This document shows positions 1-7,500 of a stretch of 64,000 bases of DNA, in pieces (the stretch's first letter is position 1; each line of letters starts with the position of its first letter). Source of the DNA: Enterococcus_K sp051713825. GTDB lineage: Bacteria; Bacillota; Bacilli; Lactobacillales; Enterococcaceae. The notes beneath the pieces were generated by a model. That model did not search any database. It was not told the origin of the DNA and saw nothing but the letters and a program-made list of their open reading frames with translations. The stretch is taken from NCBI RefSeq assembly GCF_051713825.1, contig NZ_JBIOQR010000001.1:3224001-3288000 (forward strand), written 5' to 3'. The position numbers and the translations under genes were made by a program.

Positions 1-282
1 ATCTCGAAAATTATTCATTCCTTCAACTGGTAGATTACGTGTTCCAATGATATAACTTTCACGTACATTTTCAATAATAAAATACGGACGCGTGTTAAAG
101 TTCTCTCTAATTGTAATCTGTTTTTCTGTCGTTTCCAACAAGAATCGTTTATTCGCTGATAGCACCACGGGCTCATCTGTCACATAAACTTTGGTTGATT
201 CCCTAACCTCTGAGTCTATTGTTAGTTCATAAATTCCTGTACCTGTTTCTATTACCGAAAACCGATTTTCCACATTTGCCAT
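1..282 (-). CDS. Tyrosine-protein phosphatase, N-terminal part (runs off the window)
   Basis: The reading frame starts at ATG 282 (or GTG 273, which is better spaced from the GGGG ribosome binding site) and is still open at base 1. About 90 residues form a beta-rich N-terminal domain. Near the edge the sequence reads IGTRNLPVEGMNNFRD, which matches the start of the Y_phosphatase3 domain (GxRN...NFRDLGGY) of secreted or cytoplasmic Firmicutes tyrosine/serine phosphatases. The catalytic Cys-loop would lie outside the window. It follows the PTS IID gene after 7 bases, so it is probably the last gene, or one of the last, of the PTS operon. Family call is fairly secure; its role beside a PTS is unknown. 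Confidence 0.65.
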   Translation of the reverse strand, partial: MANVENRFSVIETGTGIYELTIDSEVRESTKVYVTDEPVVLSANKRFLLETTEKQITIRENFNTRPYFIIENVRESYIIGTRNLPVEGMNNFRD

Positions 283-289
283 CCCCTTC

Positions 290-1105
290 TTAGCCAATTA
301 CCTTCACTACAGTCAGTAAAATTGAGATGACCATGATTCCCAAAATAATCATTGCCGCATGTTTTCCCTGTGTTTTTTTGAGTAATTTATAAACCCCAAA
401 TGTTACCAATAGAGATAACAGTCCAGGCATGACCTTGTCTAACATTTCTTGTAATAAAATGGTATTCTCCCCGGCTGAAAACTCTGCTACCAGATTGACT
501 TTTACCACTGAGGCAATTAATGAGCCGATAACCATTAAACCAACCACATTGGCCATGTTAGAAACCCGTTGCATGATATCCGTTCCAGCATCCCCATTGA
601 TTACTTCCAATCCTTTTTTATAGCCCCAGTGAATACCATAATATTTACTCGCAATATTCACAATATTATAAAGAGCAAACATTAAAATAGGCCCAATCAC
701 ATTGCCTGTTAATGCCAATGATGCCCCGATACTTCCACAAATAGGCAACCAAGTAAACTTCAATAAACTATCGCCAATTCCTGCAAGTGGTCCCATCAAT
801 CCCGTTTTAATCGCAACAACAGTCTCTTTTTCTTCCTCACTTGTTGTTTCTTCAATCGCCGCTGTAATTCCTAAAATTAACGCATCTGCATTGACATGGC
901 TATTAAAGAATTGTAAATGTCGTTCCATCGCATGAATACGCTCTTCTTTTGGACGATCTTCATAAAGACGTTCTAGAACTGGTGTAAAGCTTGATAAAAA
1001 GCCGATTGCCTGCATAGACTCGAAATTATTCGTGATATTTAGAACTTGCATACGCCAAAACACACGCGTTAAATCTTTTTTCGTTAATTGTTTAGTTGCC
1101 TCCAT
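290..1105 (-). CDS. PTS mannose/fructose/sorbose-family transporter subunit IID
   Basis: 271 residues, the usual length for IID. It opens with the family hallmark (LTKKDLTRVFWRMQ) and contains the GPLAGIGDS segment typical of IID proteins. The last third is strongly hydrophobic, consistent with the C-terminal membrane anchoring. Together with IIC it forms the membrane channel that takes up and phosphorylates sugar. Its ATG overlaps the IIC stop by one base, showing translational coupling. Because the neighbours are uronic-acid-type glycan enzymes, the substrate may be an aminosugar or uronate-containing disaccharide, as in the hyaluronan PTS of streptococci; that is inference. Confidence 0.93.
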   Translation of the reverse strand: MEATKQLTKKDLTRVFWRMQVLNITNNFESMQAIGFLSSFTPVLERLYEDRPKEERIHAMERHLQFFNSHVNADALILGITAAIEETTSEEEKETVVAIKTGLMGPLAGIGDSLLKFTWLPICGSIGASLALTGNVIGPILMFALYNIVNIASKYYGIHWGYKKGLEVINGDAGTDIMQRVSNMANVVGLMVIGSLIASVVKVNLVAEFSAGENTILLQEMLDKVMPGLLSLLVTFGVYKLLKKTQGKHAAMIILGIMVISILLTVVKVIG

Positions 1106-1884
1106 TACAAATCATATCCCCCTTCATCTTCCTCTTCAACTGTATTCCCTTGTACAACAGCTGCCTTATTGCTTGATGCTAAATCATAAATCAAAGCAAA
1201 CGGCAAAGCGATAAGTGTGATTGGCAAGACAGATAAATCAAGATAAACAGTTAGTGTAAAACCAATTAATAAAAATACCCACATTTCGCCTTTTTTGAGC
1301 ATCATTTGCATTAACAAAGCAATCCCTACTGCTGGAATAATTTTCCCTGCAACAGACAAACCGTTCATAATATCCTTAGGTAAAGCGGCAACTACTGTTT
1401 CAATTGCATCCGCACCAAAGTATATAGCTAAGAAAGTCGGTAATGCACGAATCAAGAAAACAAAAATCATAGGAACAAAGTTGATTGTAAAGATTTTACT
1501 GAAATCCCCTGTCTTGGCCATTCGTTTTGCAATTGGGTTTAACATGACGATACTTGAGCGATACAAAATTAATAATTGCTGGGCTAATAATGAAGTTGGA
1601 ACGGCTAAAGCTACTGCTGTCGCAACACCCCCACCAGACATAACCCCCAAGGCTGTTCCAATCGCTGTTCCCGAAATAATATCAGGTGCTGAATAGGCTC
1701 CTACGTTACCGATGCCCATCCACATAACTTCTAAAGTTGCGCCAATCAATAATCCTGTCTTCAAATCCCCTAAAATCAAACCAACAATTGGGGCAATCAA
1801 TAACGGACGACGAATCATCTGTGTAGACATGTCGTCAATCCCGCATAAGCCAGCCCACGCTGAAACTAAGATAGCTGAAATCAT
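1105..1884 (-). CDS. PTS mannose/fructose/sorbose-family transporter subunit IIC
   Basis: 259 residues with multiple hydrophobic segments, as expected for the IIC permease of the mannose family. The N-terminal part carries the family-typical LIAPIVGLILGDLKTGLLIG and the AxLEVMWMGIGNVG segment. It translocates the sugar while IIB donates the phosphate. The gene starts one base after the IIB stop and ends on the IID start, so all four PTS subunits are in one tight operon. The acidic C-terminal tail (EEEDEGGYDL) is unusual for the family and has no assigned function. Confidence 0.93.
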   Translation of the reverse strand: MISAILVSAWAGLCGIDDMSTQMIRRPLLIAPIVGLILGDLKTGLLIGATLEVMWMGIGNVGAYSAPDIISGTAIGTALGVMSGGGVATAVALAVPTSLLAQQLLILYRSSIVMLNPIAKRMAKTGDFSKIFTINFVPMIFVFLIRALPTFLAIYFGADAIETVVAALPKDIMNGLSVAGKIIPAVGIALLMQMMLKKGEMWVFLLIGFTLTVYLDLSVLPITLIALPFALIYDLASSNKAAVVQGNTVEEEDEGGYDL

Positions 1885-2352
1885 TTATAACACCTCGCTC
1901 AATTTAATTTTTTCATCATTTGGAACCATTTGAATATCAATCGAAACACCTAACGCCATTAACCGCTCAAAGGCTGCTTTTTCGTCAGGTGTCACAGAAA
2001 CTGTTTTGGTTAACCGCTCGCGACCTTCTTGATACCTCATGCCACCCACATTCAAATAGTCAATCATTAAACCGCTCTCAACCAACTCCAAAACATCAGT
2101 ACTTGTTGAAAAAAGCAACATCGTTTGACGAGTAATCGGATTATTTTGCGCAATCTCAGCAAATTTTTTCACACCAAAAGCGCGAACATTAATGCCTTGC
2201 GGTGCCGACATCTTCAAAATATTCTGCTGTGTTTTATCTCCAGCAATTTTGTCATTCAAAATAATAATTTGTTCAATTTTATACGTATTTACCCATGTCG
2301 TTACCACTTGCCCATGTATTAGACGGTCATCAATTCTACAAAATTTGATCAT
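1885..2352 (-). CDS. PTS mannose/fructose/sorbose-family subunit IIB
   Basis: About 156 residues. It begins MIKFCRIDDRLIHGQV; the His in LIHGQV is the known phosphorylation site of this family. I chose ATG 2352 because IIB proteins normally start one or two residues before the IDDRLIHGQ motif; ATG 2361 and a start at 2379 are also open. The gene overlaps the end of the IIA gene by about 17 bases, implying coupled translation. IIB is cytoplasmic, receives phosphate from IIA and passes it to the incoming sugar. Confidence 0.9.
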   Translation of the reverse strand: MIKFCRIDDRLIHGQVVTTWVNTYKIEQIIILNDKIAGDKTQQNILKMSAPQGINVRAFGVKKFAEIAQNNPITRQTMLLFSTSTDVLELVESGLMIDYLNVGGMRYQEGRERLTKTVSVTPDEKAAFERLMALGVSIDIQMVPNDEKIKLSEVL

Positions 2353-2770
2353 CTTCTTCATCTTCCTCTCTAAAATCATCTTGTGTTCGAATCGTTTGTC
2401 CCGATTGATAAGCTACTTGAATCAATTCCTTAATTTTCTCAATTTCTTGCTGTCTGTTTAAAAATAATTCCAATAATAATGGCAAATTTAAGCCAGAAGA
2501 AATCAACAAATTATCTATAGCCATGAGATTTCCTGCCAGATTCATCGGCGTTCCACCTACAATATCTGTCACAACCACTAAACCTTTTGAAACATCCAAT
2601 TTCGCTACTTTTTGTTTCAGCTCCTCTACAAGAGCCTCAACATTATCTGCTAAATGAACGCCTAACGTTTCTACGTTGTCCTGTGGTCCAATAATTAATT
2701 CAGCACTGTTCTTAGCCTCCTTCGCAAAGTCACCATGACTCATCAATAAGATTGCTGCTTCATTTCCCAT
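2336..2770 (-). CDS. PTS mannose/fructose/sorbose-family subunit IIA
   Basis: 144 residues with the expected LLMSHGDFA motif near the N terminus; the His of SHG is the phosphoryl acceptor from HPr. The segment VVTDIVGGTPMNLA is also typical of the EIIA-Man fold. It is the first gene of the IIA-IIB-IIC-IID operon. Its C terminus is very acidic (REEDEEDDQIL) because this part overlaps the IIB start region. A promoter and a 34-bp perfect palindrome lie directly upstream. Confidence 0.92.
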   Translation of the reverse strand: MGNEAAILLMSHGDFAKEAKNSAELIIGPQDNVETLGVHLADNVEALVEELKQKVAKLDVSKGLVVVTDIVGGTPMNLAGNLMAIDNLLISSGLNLPLLLELFLNRQQEIEKIKELIQVAYQSGQTIRTQDDFREEDEEDDQIL

Positions 2771-2805
2771 CTAATCACTCCATTTCACTTGTTTGCTACA
2801 AATAA

Positions 2806-2870
2806 AGTATAGGTGACACGCATTTTTGATGAAACCCCTTCAATTTCACTATCGATAGTGAAATTGAAGG
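2806..2870 (-). promoter_or_regulatory. PTS operon promoter with 34-bp perfect palindromic operator
   Basis: On the minus strand a -10 TATACT (2806-2811) is preceded at 17 bases by a weak -35 (TTTCAT, 2829-2834). Directly upstream, 2837-2870 is a perfect 34-bp palindrome centred on ATCGAT, with arms reading CTTCAATTTCACT. The position just above the -35 would suit an activator, or a repressor that loops or blocks polymerase. The palindrome lacks a T-run, so it is unlikely to be a simple terminator. The cognate regulator is not in the window. Confidence 0.6.
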
Positions 2871-3166
2871 CGAGTAAACTCTAGCTGATAACAGAGAACA
2901 ACTTCACTTGATAAACAAAAAGTTCCCATTACATTAGCTCTGGAAAAACCATTTCCAAGGGCTAAAATAATGAGAATCGATTTTTATTTATTAAAAATAG
3001 TTCGCAAAATAATTTAATCTCAAAGCCAAATCTACATTCAATTGACTAGTTGTTACTCAATCACTCTTCTTAGTGAAGTGATGCTTATGCTTTTTTTGTT
3101 TCACTTGATAGACTGCACCAACTAAGCTCGCATGAATCCTTAATTTTGTTGCAACAAGTGGAGGTT

Positions 3167-3870
3167 GAGGCTGGGACATAACTCTCTTTATCCGAATAAA
3201 CGGTGGGTACATAAGCAACTCCATCTTCACTCCGTAAAACCACTTCGATCTCATCAATCTCTAAAGGTGAAACACCTTAAGAATTGAAGGACGTTGTTCC
3301 GCTCTCAACAACTTCTACGCATGAGACATGCTAGAGTTGAAGGTCTTCACTACGTAAAAACCACTTCGACCTCATCAATCTCTAAAGGTGGAACACCTTA
3401 AGAATTGAAGGACGTTGTTCCGCTCTCAACAACTTCTATGCATGGGACATGCTAGAGTTGAAGGTTCGGAAAATAAGCTGAAATTGCTGTGAAACACTAT
3501 TTACAAAGTAAATAGATGTAGAACAGTACCTACCTGGTCACAAAAATTTGAAGAGCACCACGTAGGAATCAATCAACATCGAAAGAAAGGCTTTCGTGTT
3601 TCTTGTCATTTCCGTGAATTCCATCTACACTCCAATCTCATCAATTTCTAAAGGTGAAACACCTTAAGAATTGAAGGACTGCGTTCCGCTCTCAACAACT
3701 TCTACGCATGAGACATGCTAGAGTTGAAGGTTCTTATTGCTGTAAAACACAACGAAGTATGAGTTGATGTTGCACAGTACCTACTCGGTGCTGTAAAACA
3801 CAACGAAGTATGAGTTGATGTTGCACAGTACCTACCCGGTTCTCGGAGTTAAACATTTCTGTCCCAACCC
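3167..3870. repeat. Non-coding mosaic repeat element with inverted ends
   Basis: A 700-base gene-free stretch made of repeated modules. One module of about 95 bases (containing CTAAAGGTG..CACCTTA and a GCATG..CATGC hairpin) occurs three times at about 3253, 3368 and 3637. A second module (GCTGTAAAACACAACGAAG...) occurs twice in tandem at about 3747 and 3790. The ends are inverted: GGCTGGGACATAACTC at 3169 and a sequence ending CTGTCCCAACC at 3869. A shorter relative lies at 27583-27872. The GGCTGGGACA end resembles a dispersed intergenic repeat common in Lactobacillales. The flanks 2871-3166 and 3871-3981 show no convincing gene; an imperfect hairpin lies at about 2933-2965. Confidence 0.75.
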
Positions 3871-3981
3871 CAAACTCGAGAGCTGATTTGATTTTTTCGT
3901 GCTTGCTTGAAATCTCAAGCGATTTGTTGTAATTCTTGCCTAAATTCCTTATTTTTGCTAAGTGCTCCGCCTATATCAATG

Positions 3982-6156
3982 TCAATCCACTGCCTTTTCT
4001 GACCTACTTTCTTTATAGACAAACTTACCAGCTAGGTCTGCTGTACTATCCGAGCCAATCCAATAGTCAAAAGTGCCAAAATCTGCGACATTTGTTAGGT
4101 CATTATGGACATAACATAGCTCTGTTGAATAAATAGTAAACTGAACCTCTTTTTCTTCATTTGGCTGTAATTCGACTTCACGCCATTGCTTAAGCTCTCG
4201 CATGGGGCGAACTACCTGTGTCACACAATCTTCTAGATATAGTTGAACAATTTCGGTTCCCTTCATTGAGCCAGTATTTTTAATCTTCACAGAAATAGTC
4301 ACAGGCTCTTCATTTGTCAGAATATCTGATGACTGACTTAATTGATTGTACTCAAACATCGTATAAGATAACCCATAACCGAAAGGATAAAGTGGGCTAT
4401 TTTTAACATCCACGTAGCGTGTAACATAAGGTTTGTCTTCACTTTCTCTGGTCATAGGCCGACCTGTGCTGTAAAGTTGATAACTCAGTGGTAATTGACC
4501 AACTGCTCTTGGAAAACTCATTGGCAACTTGGCTTGAGGATTCACTTCGCCGACCAAAATGTCTGCTAATGCGCGTCCCCCTTCTGAACCTGGAAACCAA
4601 GCTTCAATAATCGCTTTAACCTGCGTATCAATCTCCGTCAAAACAAAAGGTCGCCCATTAAATAAAACCAAAACCAGATTTGGGTTGACCTCTGCCAATT
4701 CTTTAATCAAGTCTATCTGCTCTGATGGTAAAGTTGGGGAGGCTTTACTTTTATTTTCGCCAATTTCTTGTGATGTTTCGCCTAATGCAACTACCACCAC
4801 GTCATTTGTCGCCGCGGCCTCTAACATCGCCCTTTTTTCCATTTCACTAATTGTTTGAGTTTTGCTTCCCACCACAGTCAGCTGCAGATCCTTTTCTTTT
4901 AACCCTTGATTAAGTGGGATAGCTTCCTCGAATTTCCCATTATAAGCCCATCCACCTAAAATATCACAAGAGGTCGCTTTTGATCCGACTAGAGCTATTC
5001 GTTTGTTTTTCTTCAAAGGTAAAATATGTGTATCATTTTTCAGCAATACAATCGTTTTATGAGCCACTTCTTTTGCTTGCTGTCGTAGTTCTTTAGAAGC
5101 GGTAAAACTCGACTCATTCTTCTTTATAGAGAGTAGTCCACGGTAAGGGTCTTCAAATAAGCCAAGTCGATTTTTTAAAGTCAAAACACGAAACACAGCT
5201 TGATTAAGTTGAGTCACGTCTTCTTCAGTTAATTGATTGGCTAAATAATGTTGATAACAATCACTGACCATTTCAATATCAACTGTCGCATCAAATGCCA
5301 TCCTCGCTGCCTCTTGACGATTTTCTGCGACCCGATGCGCCACCAACTCTGAAACGGAAGACCAATCTGAAATAACAACTCCTGAAAATTCCAGCTCTTT
5401 TCGCAAAATGTCTTTTACAACTGCTGAGTTCCCCGTAGAAGGGACTCCTTTGATTGAGTTAAAAGATGTCATCACCAATTGTGCGCCTTCTTCTATCGCA
5501 GCTCTAAAGGCTGGCAAATAGTTTTGGTATAATTCTCTATCAGAAAGATCCACATGATTATAATCTCGTCCTGCTTCAGAAGCGCCATAACCGACAAAAT
5601 GTTTCAAACAAGCAGCAATCTTTGTAAAATCTTGCGCCAAGTTCTGCCCTTGATATCCCCGAACATAGGCTCTTGCCAGTGCCGAAGATAAGACCGGATC
5701 CTCTCCATTACTTTCCATCACTCGTCCCCATCTGGCATCTTTCACATGATCAACCATTGGAGAAAAAGTCACTTGAATCCCTGCTTCAGAAGCTTCTTTT
5801 GCAGATAAAGCCGCCGCCAATTCAACAACCTCTGGATTAAAACTAGCAGCAAGTGCTAAAGGAATCGGAAAAATTGTCTCATATCCATGAATGACATCGG
5901 CCATAAACAATAACGGAACTTTTAATCGGCTCTTATCTAAATAAGCCTTTTGGATCTGAATAACCTGTTCGGCGTTTCGCGTTCCAAGAACAGAACCTGC
6001 TCTATTTCGTTCTTTATGACTATATTCCCAAAAAGCCATAGGACCCGTAATTTCGCCTGACTCAGAATAATAATCTGGTGTTAGTTGAACAAGCTGGCCG
6101 ATTTTTTCTTCAATCGTCATTTCCCCCAATAATTCATGTAACTCTTGTGCGTTCAT
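3982..6156 (-). CDS. Glycoside hydrolase family 3 beta-glycosidase
   Basis: 724 residues, a normal length for cytoplasmic three-domain GH3 enzymes. The N-terminal barrel has KHFVGYGASEAGRDYN and the nucleophile-containing GVVISDWSSV (catalytic Asp in SDW). The middle alpha/beta sandwich contains GSKATSCDILGGWAYNG, and the C-terminal fibronectin III-like domain is present (FGYGLSYTMFEY onwards). No signal peptide is seen, so it acts on imported oligosaccharides. It is the last gene of the ABC permease-YesL-lyase-GH88 operon; its ATG overlaps the stop of a small upstream frame by an ATGA-type overlap. Beta-glucosidase or beta-xylosidase are the likely specificities; the sequence alone does not decide. 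Confidence 0.93.
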   Translation of the reverse strand: MNAQELHELLGEMTIEEKIGQLVQLTPDYYSESGEITGPMAFWEYSHKERNRAGSVLGTRNAEQVIQIQKAYLDKSRLKVPLLFMADVIHGYETIFPIPLALAASFNPEVVELAAALSAKEASEAGIQVTFSPMVDHVKDARWGRVMESNGEDPVLSSALARAYVRGYQGQNLAQDFTKIAACLKHFVGYGASEAGRDYNHVDLSDRELYQNYLPAFRAAIEEGAQLVMTSFNSIKGVPSTGNSAVVKDILRKELEFSGVVISDWSSVSELVAHRVAENRQEAARMAFDATVDIEMVSDCYQHYLANQLTEEDVTQLNQAVFRVLTLKNRLGLFEDPYRGLLSIKKNESSFTASKELRQQAKEVAHKTIVLLKNDTHILPLKKNKRIALVGSKATSCDILGGWAYNGKFEEAIPLNQGLKEKDLQLTVVGSKTQTISEMEKRAMLEAAATNDVVVVALGETSQEIGENKSKASPTLPSEQIDLIKELAEVNPNLVLVLFNGRPFVLTEIDTQVKAIIEAWFPGSEGGRALADILVGEVNPQAKLPMSFPRAVGQLPLSYQLYSTGRPMTRESEDKPYVTRYVDVKNSPLYPFGYGLSYTMFEYNQLSQSSDILTNEEPVTISVKIKNTGSMKGTEIVQLYLEDCVTQVVRPMRELKQWREVELQPNEEKEVQFTIYSTELCYVHNDLTNVADFGTFDYWIGSDSTADLAGKFVYKESRSEKAVD

Positions 6157-6293
6157 TCAATCTCACTCCTGTTCGTTGTTATAACTTGTGTACCAAATAA
6201 AGGTAACAATCGGCCCGGTACTGCTACTAATTGACCAATCAAATGATCATAAAAAAGTAGGCCCACTTCATTCGACTCTAAATCTTCTACCAC
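6153..6293 (-). CDS. Possible small ORF between GH88 and GH3 (46 residues)
   Basis: The frame opens at GTG 6293, inside the end of the GH88 gene, and stops at TGA 6155-6153, which overlaps the GH3 ATG. It reads VVEDLESNEVGLLFYDHLIG and continues with a hydrophobic segment. The exact ATGA-style overlap with GH3 and the lack of any gap suggest translation through this interval. I recognise no family. It could be a genuine coupling peptide, a gene remnant, or chance. Confidence 0.3.
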   Translation of the reverse strand: MVEDLESNEVGLLFYDHLIGQLVAVPGRLLPLFGTQVITTNRSEIE

Positions 6294-7405
6294 ATTGGTT
6301 GGTAAGTTCCGTTAAGGCGTAACAAAGCTTCTAAATAAAAATAATCGCTATAAATCAGAGAAACGTGTAGGGAGCACTCATCATGATATGCGCCTGTTCC
6401 ATAGCCAATAATTCCATCTGTGTCTTCATTCCAGTTTGTTGCTTTATTACTAATTGCTCGGACCATTTCTGTCGCTGCCTTCATATATAAATCTTTTTCA
6501 TAATCGGGCACATGCTGACTTATTTCAAGAAGCCCACAAGCGGCACATAACCCTGCTGAGGTATCATATTTCACAGGTTCTTTGGGCGCTCTAAAATCAA
6601 CCGGTGGAATTTGACTATCATCGATATTCGCTAAAAAATAATGCGCTACTTGTTTTGCTGCAGCCAAATATCGACTGTCTTTTGTATGCGTATAGTTCAG
6701 TACAAAACCATAAATTGCCCATGCTTGTCCTCGAGTCCACGAAGACCCTGGTTCATATCCTTGTCCACCTGGCGTTTCTTTACTATTTCCTTCATCATCA
6801 AAAATTACGATATGGTTCACAGACCCGTCTTTTCGCAAATGATTATTTAAGACTTTTTCTGCATGTTGTTGGGCCATCAATGCAAATCGTTCATCCTTTG
6901 TTTCTTGCGTCGCCCAATATAAAAGTGGAATATTCATAAGACTATCGATAATCACCCATGTTTGATTGTCACCATTCCAAGAACGCAAGTAACCACCTTT
7001 TAGGTTAAAGCGCCCAGCAAGTAAAGTCGCTGCATGAAGTCCTCTCGTTTTTGAGCGCGGATTGGCGAATCTGCGATTGTGTGCCACAGCGGTGTGTAAC
7101 CACATAAACCCAACATCATGATGTAATCCATCGAACACAGACATCGCTCCATCAAGCTGTTCTTCTAATCGTTTTGCTTGCTCCACATATTGGTGATTGC
7201 CACTATAATCTGCTAACTGCCATAAAATCCCACCCAAAAACCCATTTGTCCACCAAGTAATATCCTCTTTTTCCATATCTTGTATATAAAAACCCTCTTT
7301 GGCAAAATGAGGAATTTTATCTTGTAGACGAGTCAATTCAATGGCAAACTTCTTTTCAAATTTCTTAAGGTCTTCTCTGACCCACTGCTTATTCACCTCT
7401 ACCAT
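6287..7405 (-). CDS. Glycoside hydrolase family 88, unsaturated glucuronyl hydrolase
   Basis: 372 residues, typical for GH88. It removes the 4,5-unsaturated uronic acid from the non-reducing end of oligosaccharides made by polysaccharide lyases, by hydrating the double bond. The two family Asp residues are visible in GLHHDVGFMWLH and WVIIDSLMN, and the conserved GYEPGSSWTRGQAWAIYG segment is present. There is no signal peptide, so it is cytoplasmic. It follows a heparinase-type lyase gene in the same operon, fitting lyase then hydrolase order. The ribosome binding site AAGGAG is 7 bases before ATG 7405. Substrate could be glycosaminoglycan disaccharides or plant or bacterial uronic glycans. 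Confidence 0.93.
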   Translation of the reverse strand: MVEVNKQWVREDLKKFEKKFAIELTRLQDKIPHFAKEGFYIQDMEKEDITWWTNGFLGGILWQLADYSGNHQYVEQAKRLEEQLDGAMSVFDGLHHDVGFMWLHTAVAHNRRFANPRSKTRGLHAATLLAGRFNLKGGYLRSWNGDNQTWVIIDSLMNIPLLYWATQETKDERFALMAQQHAEKVLNNHLRKDGSVNHIVIFDDEGNSKETPGGQGYEPGSSWTRGQAWAIYGFVLNYTHTKDSRYLAAAKQVAHYFLANIDDSQIPPVDFRAPKEPVKYDTSAGLCAACGLLEISQHVPDYEKDLYMKAATEMVRAISNKATNWNEDTDGIIGYGTGAYHDECSLHVSLIYSDYFYLEALLRLNGTYQPMW

Positions 7406-7497
7406 CGCTCTTCTCCTTCTGTTATTTCTATAATCACGTCACTATCTTTTCTTAAATCCAATAAACAAAACCGTTCGCTCATTGTCTGTCTATTCAT
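7399..7497 (-). CDS. Possible small ORF between the lyase gene and GH88 (32 residues)
   Basis: The frame begins at ATG 7497, three bases after the lyase stop, and ends at TAG 7401-7399, overlapping the GH88 start by seven bases. It reads MNRQTMSERFCLLDLRKDSD and continues to EITEGEERW. No ribosome binding site of note precedes it. It mirrors the small frame at 6153-6293 on the other side of GH88. No family is recognised; it may be a coupling peptide or a remnant of an older gene. Confidence 0.28.
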   Translation of the reverse strand: MNRQTMSERFCLLDLRKDSDVIIEITEGEERW

Positions 7498-7500
7498 TTT

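Noticed and set aside
3057..3257. 66-residue minus-strand frame next to the mosaic repeat
   Set aside because: It overlaps the repeat element, lacks a ribosome binding site and shows no recognisable domain.
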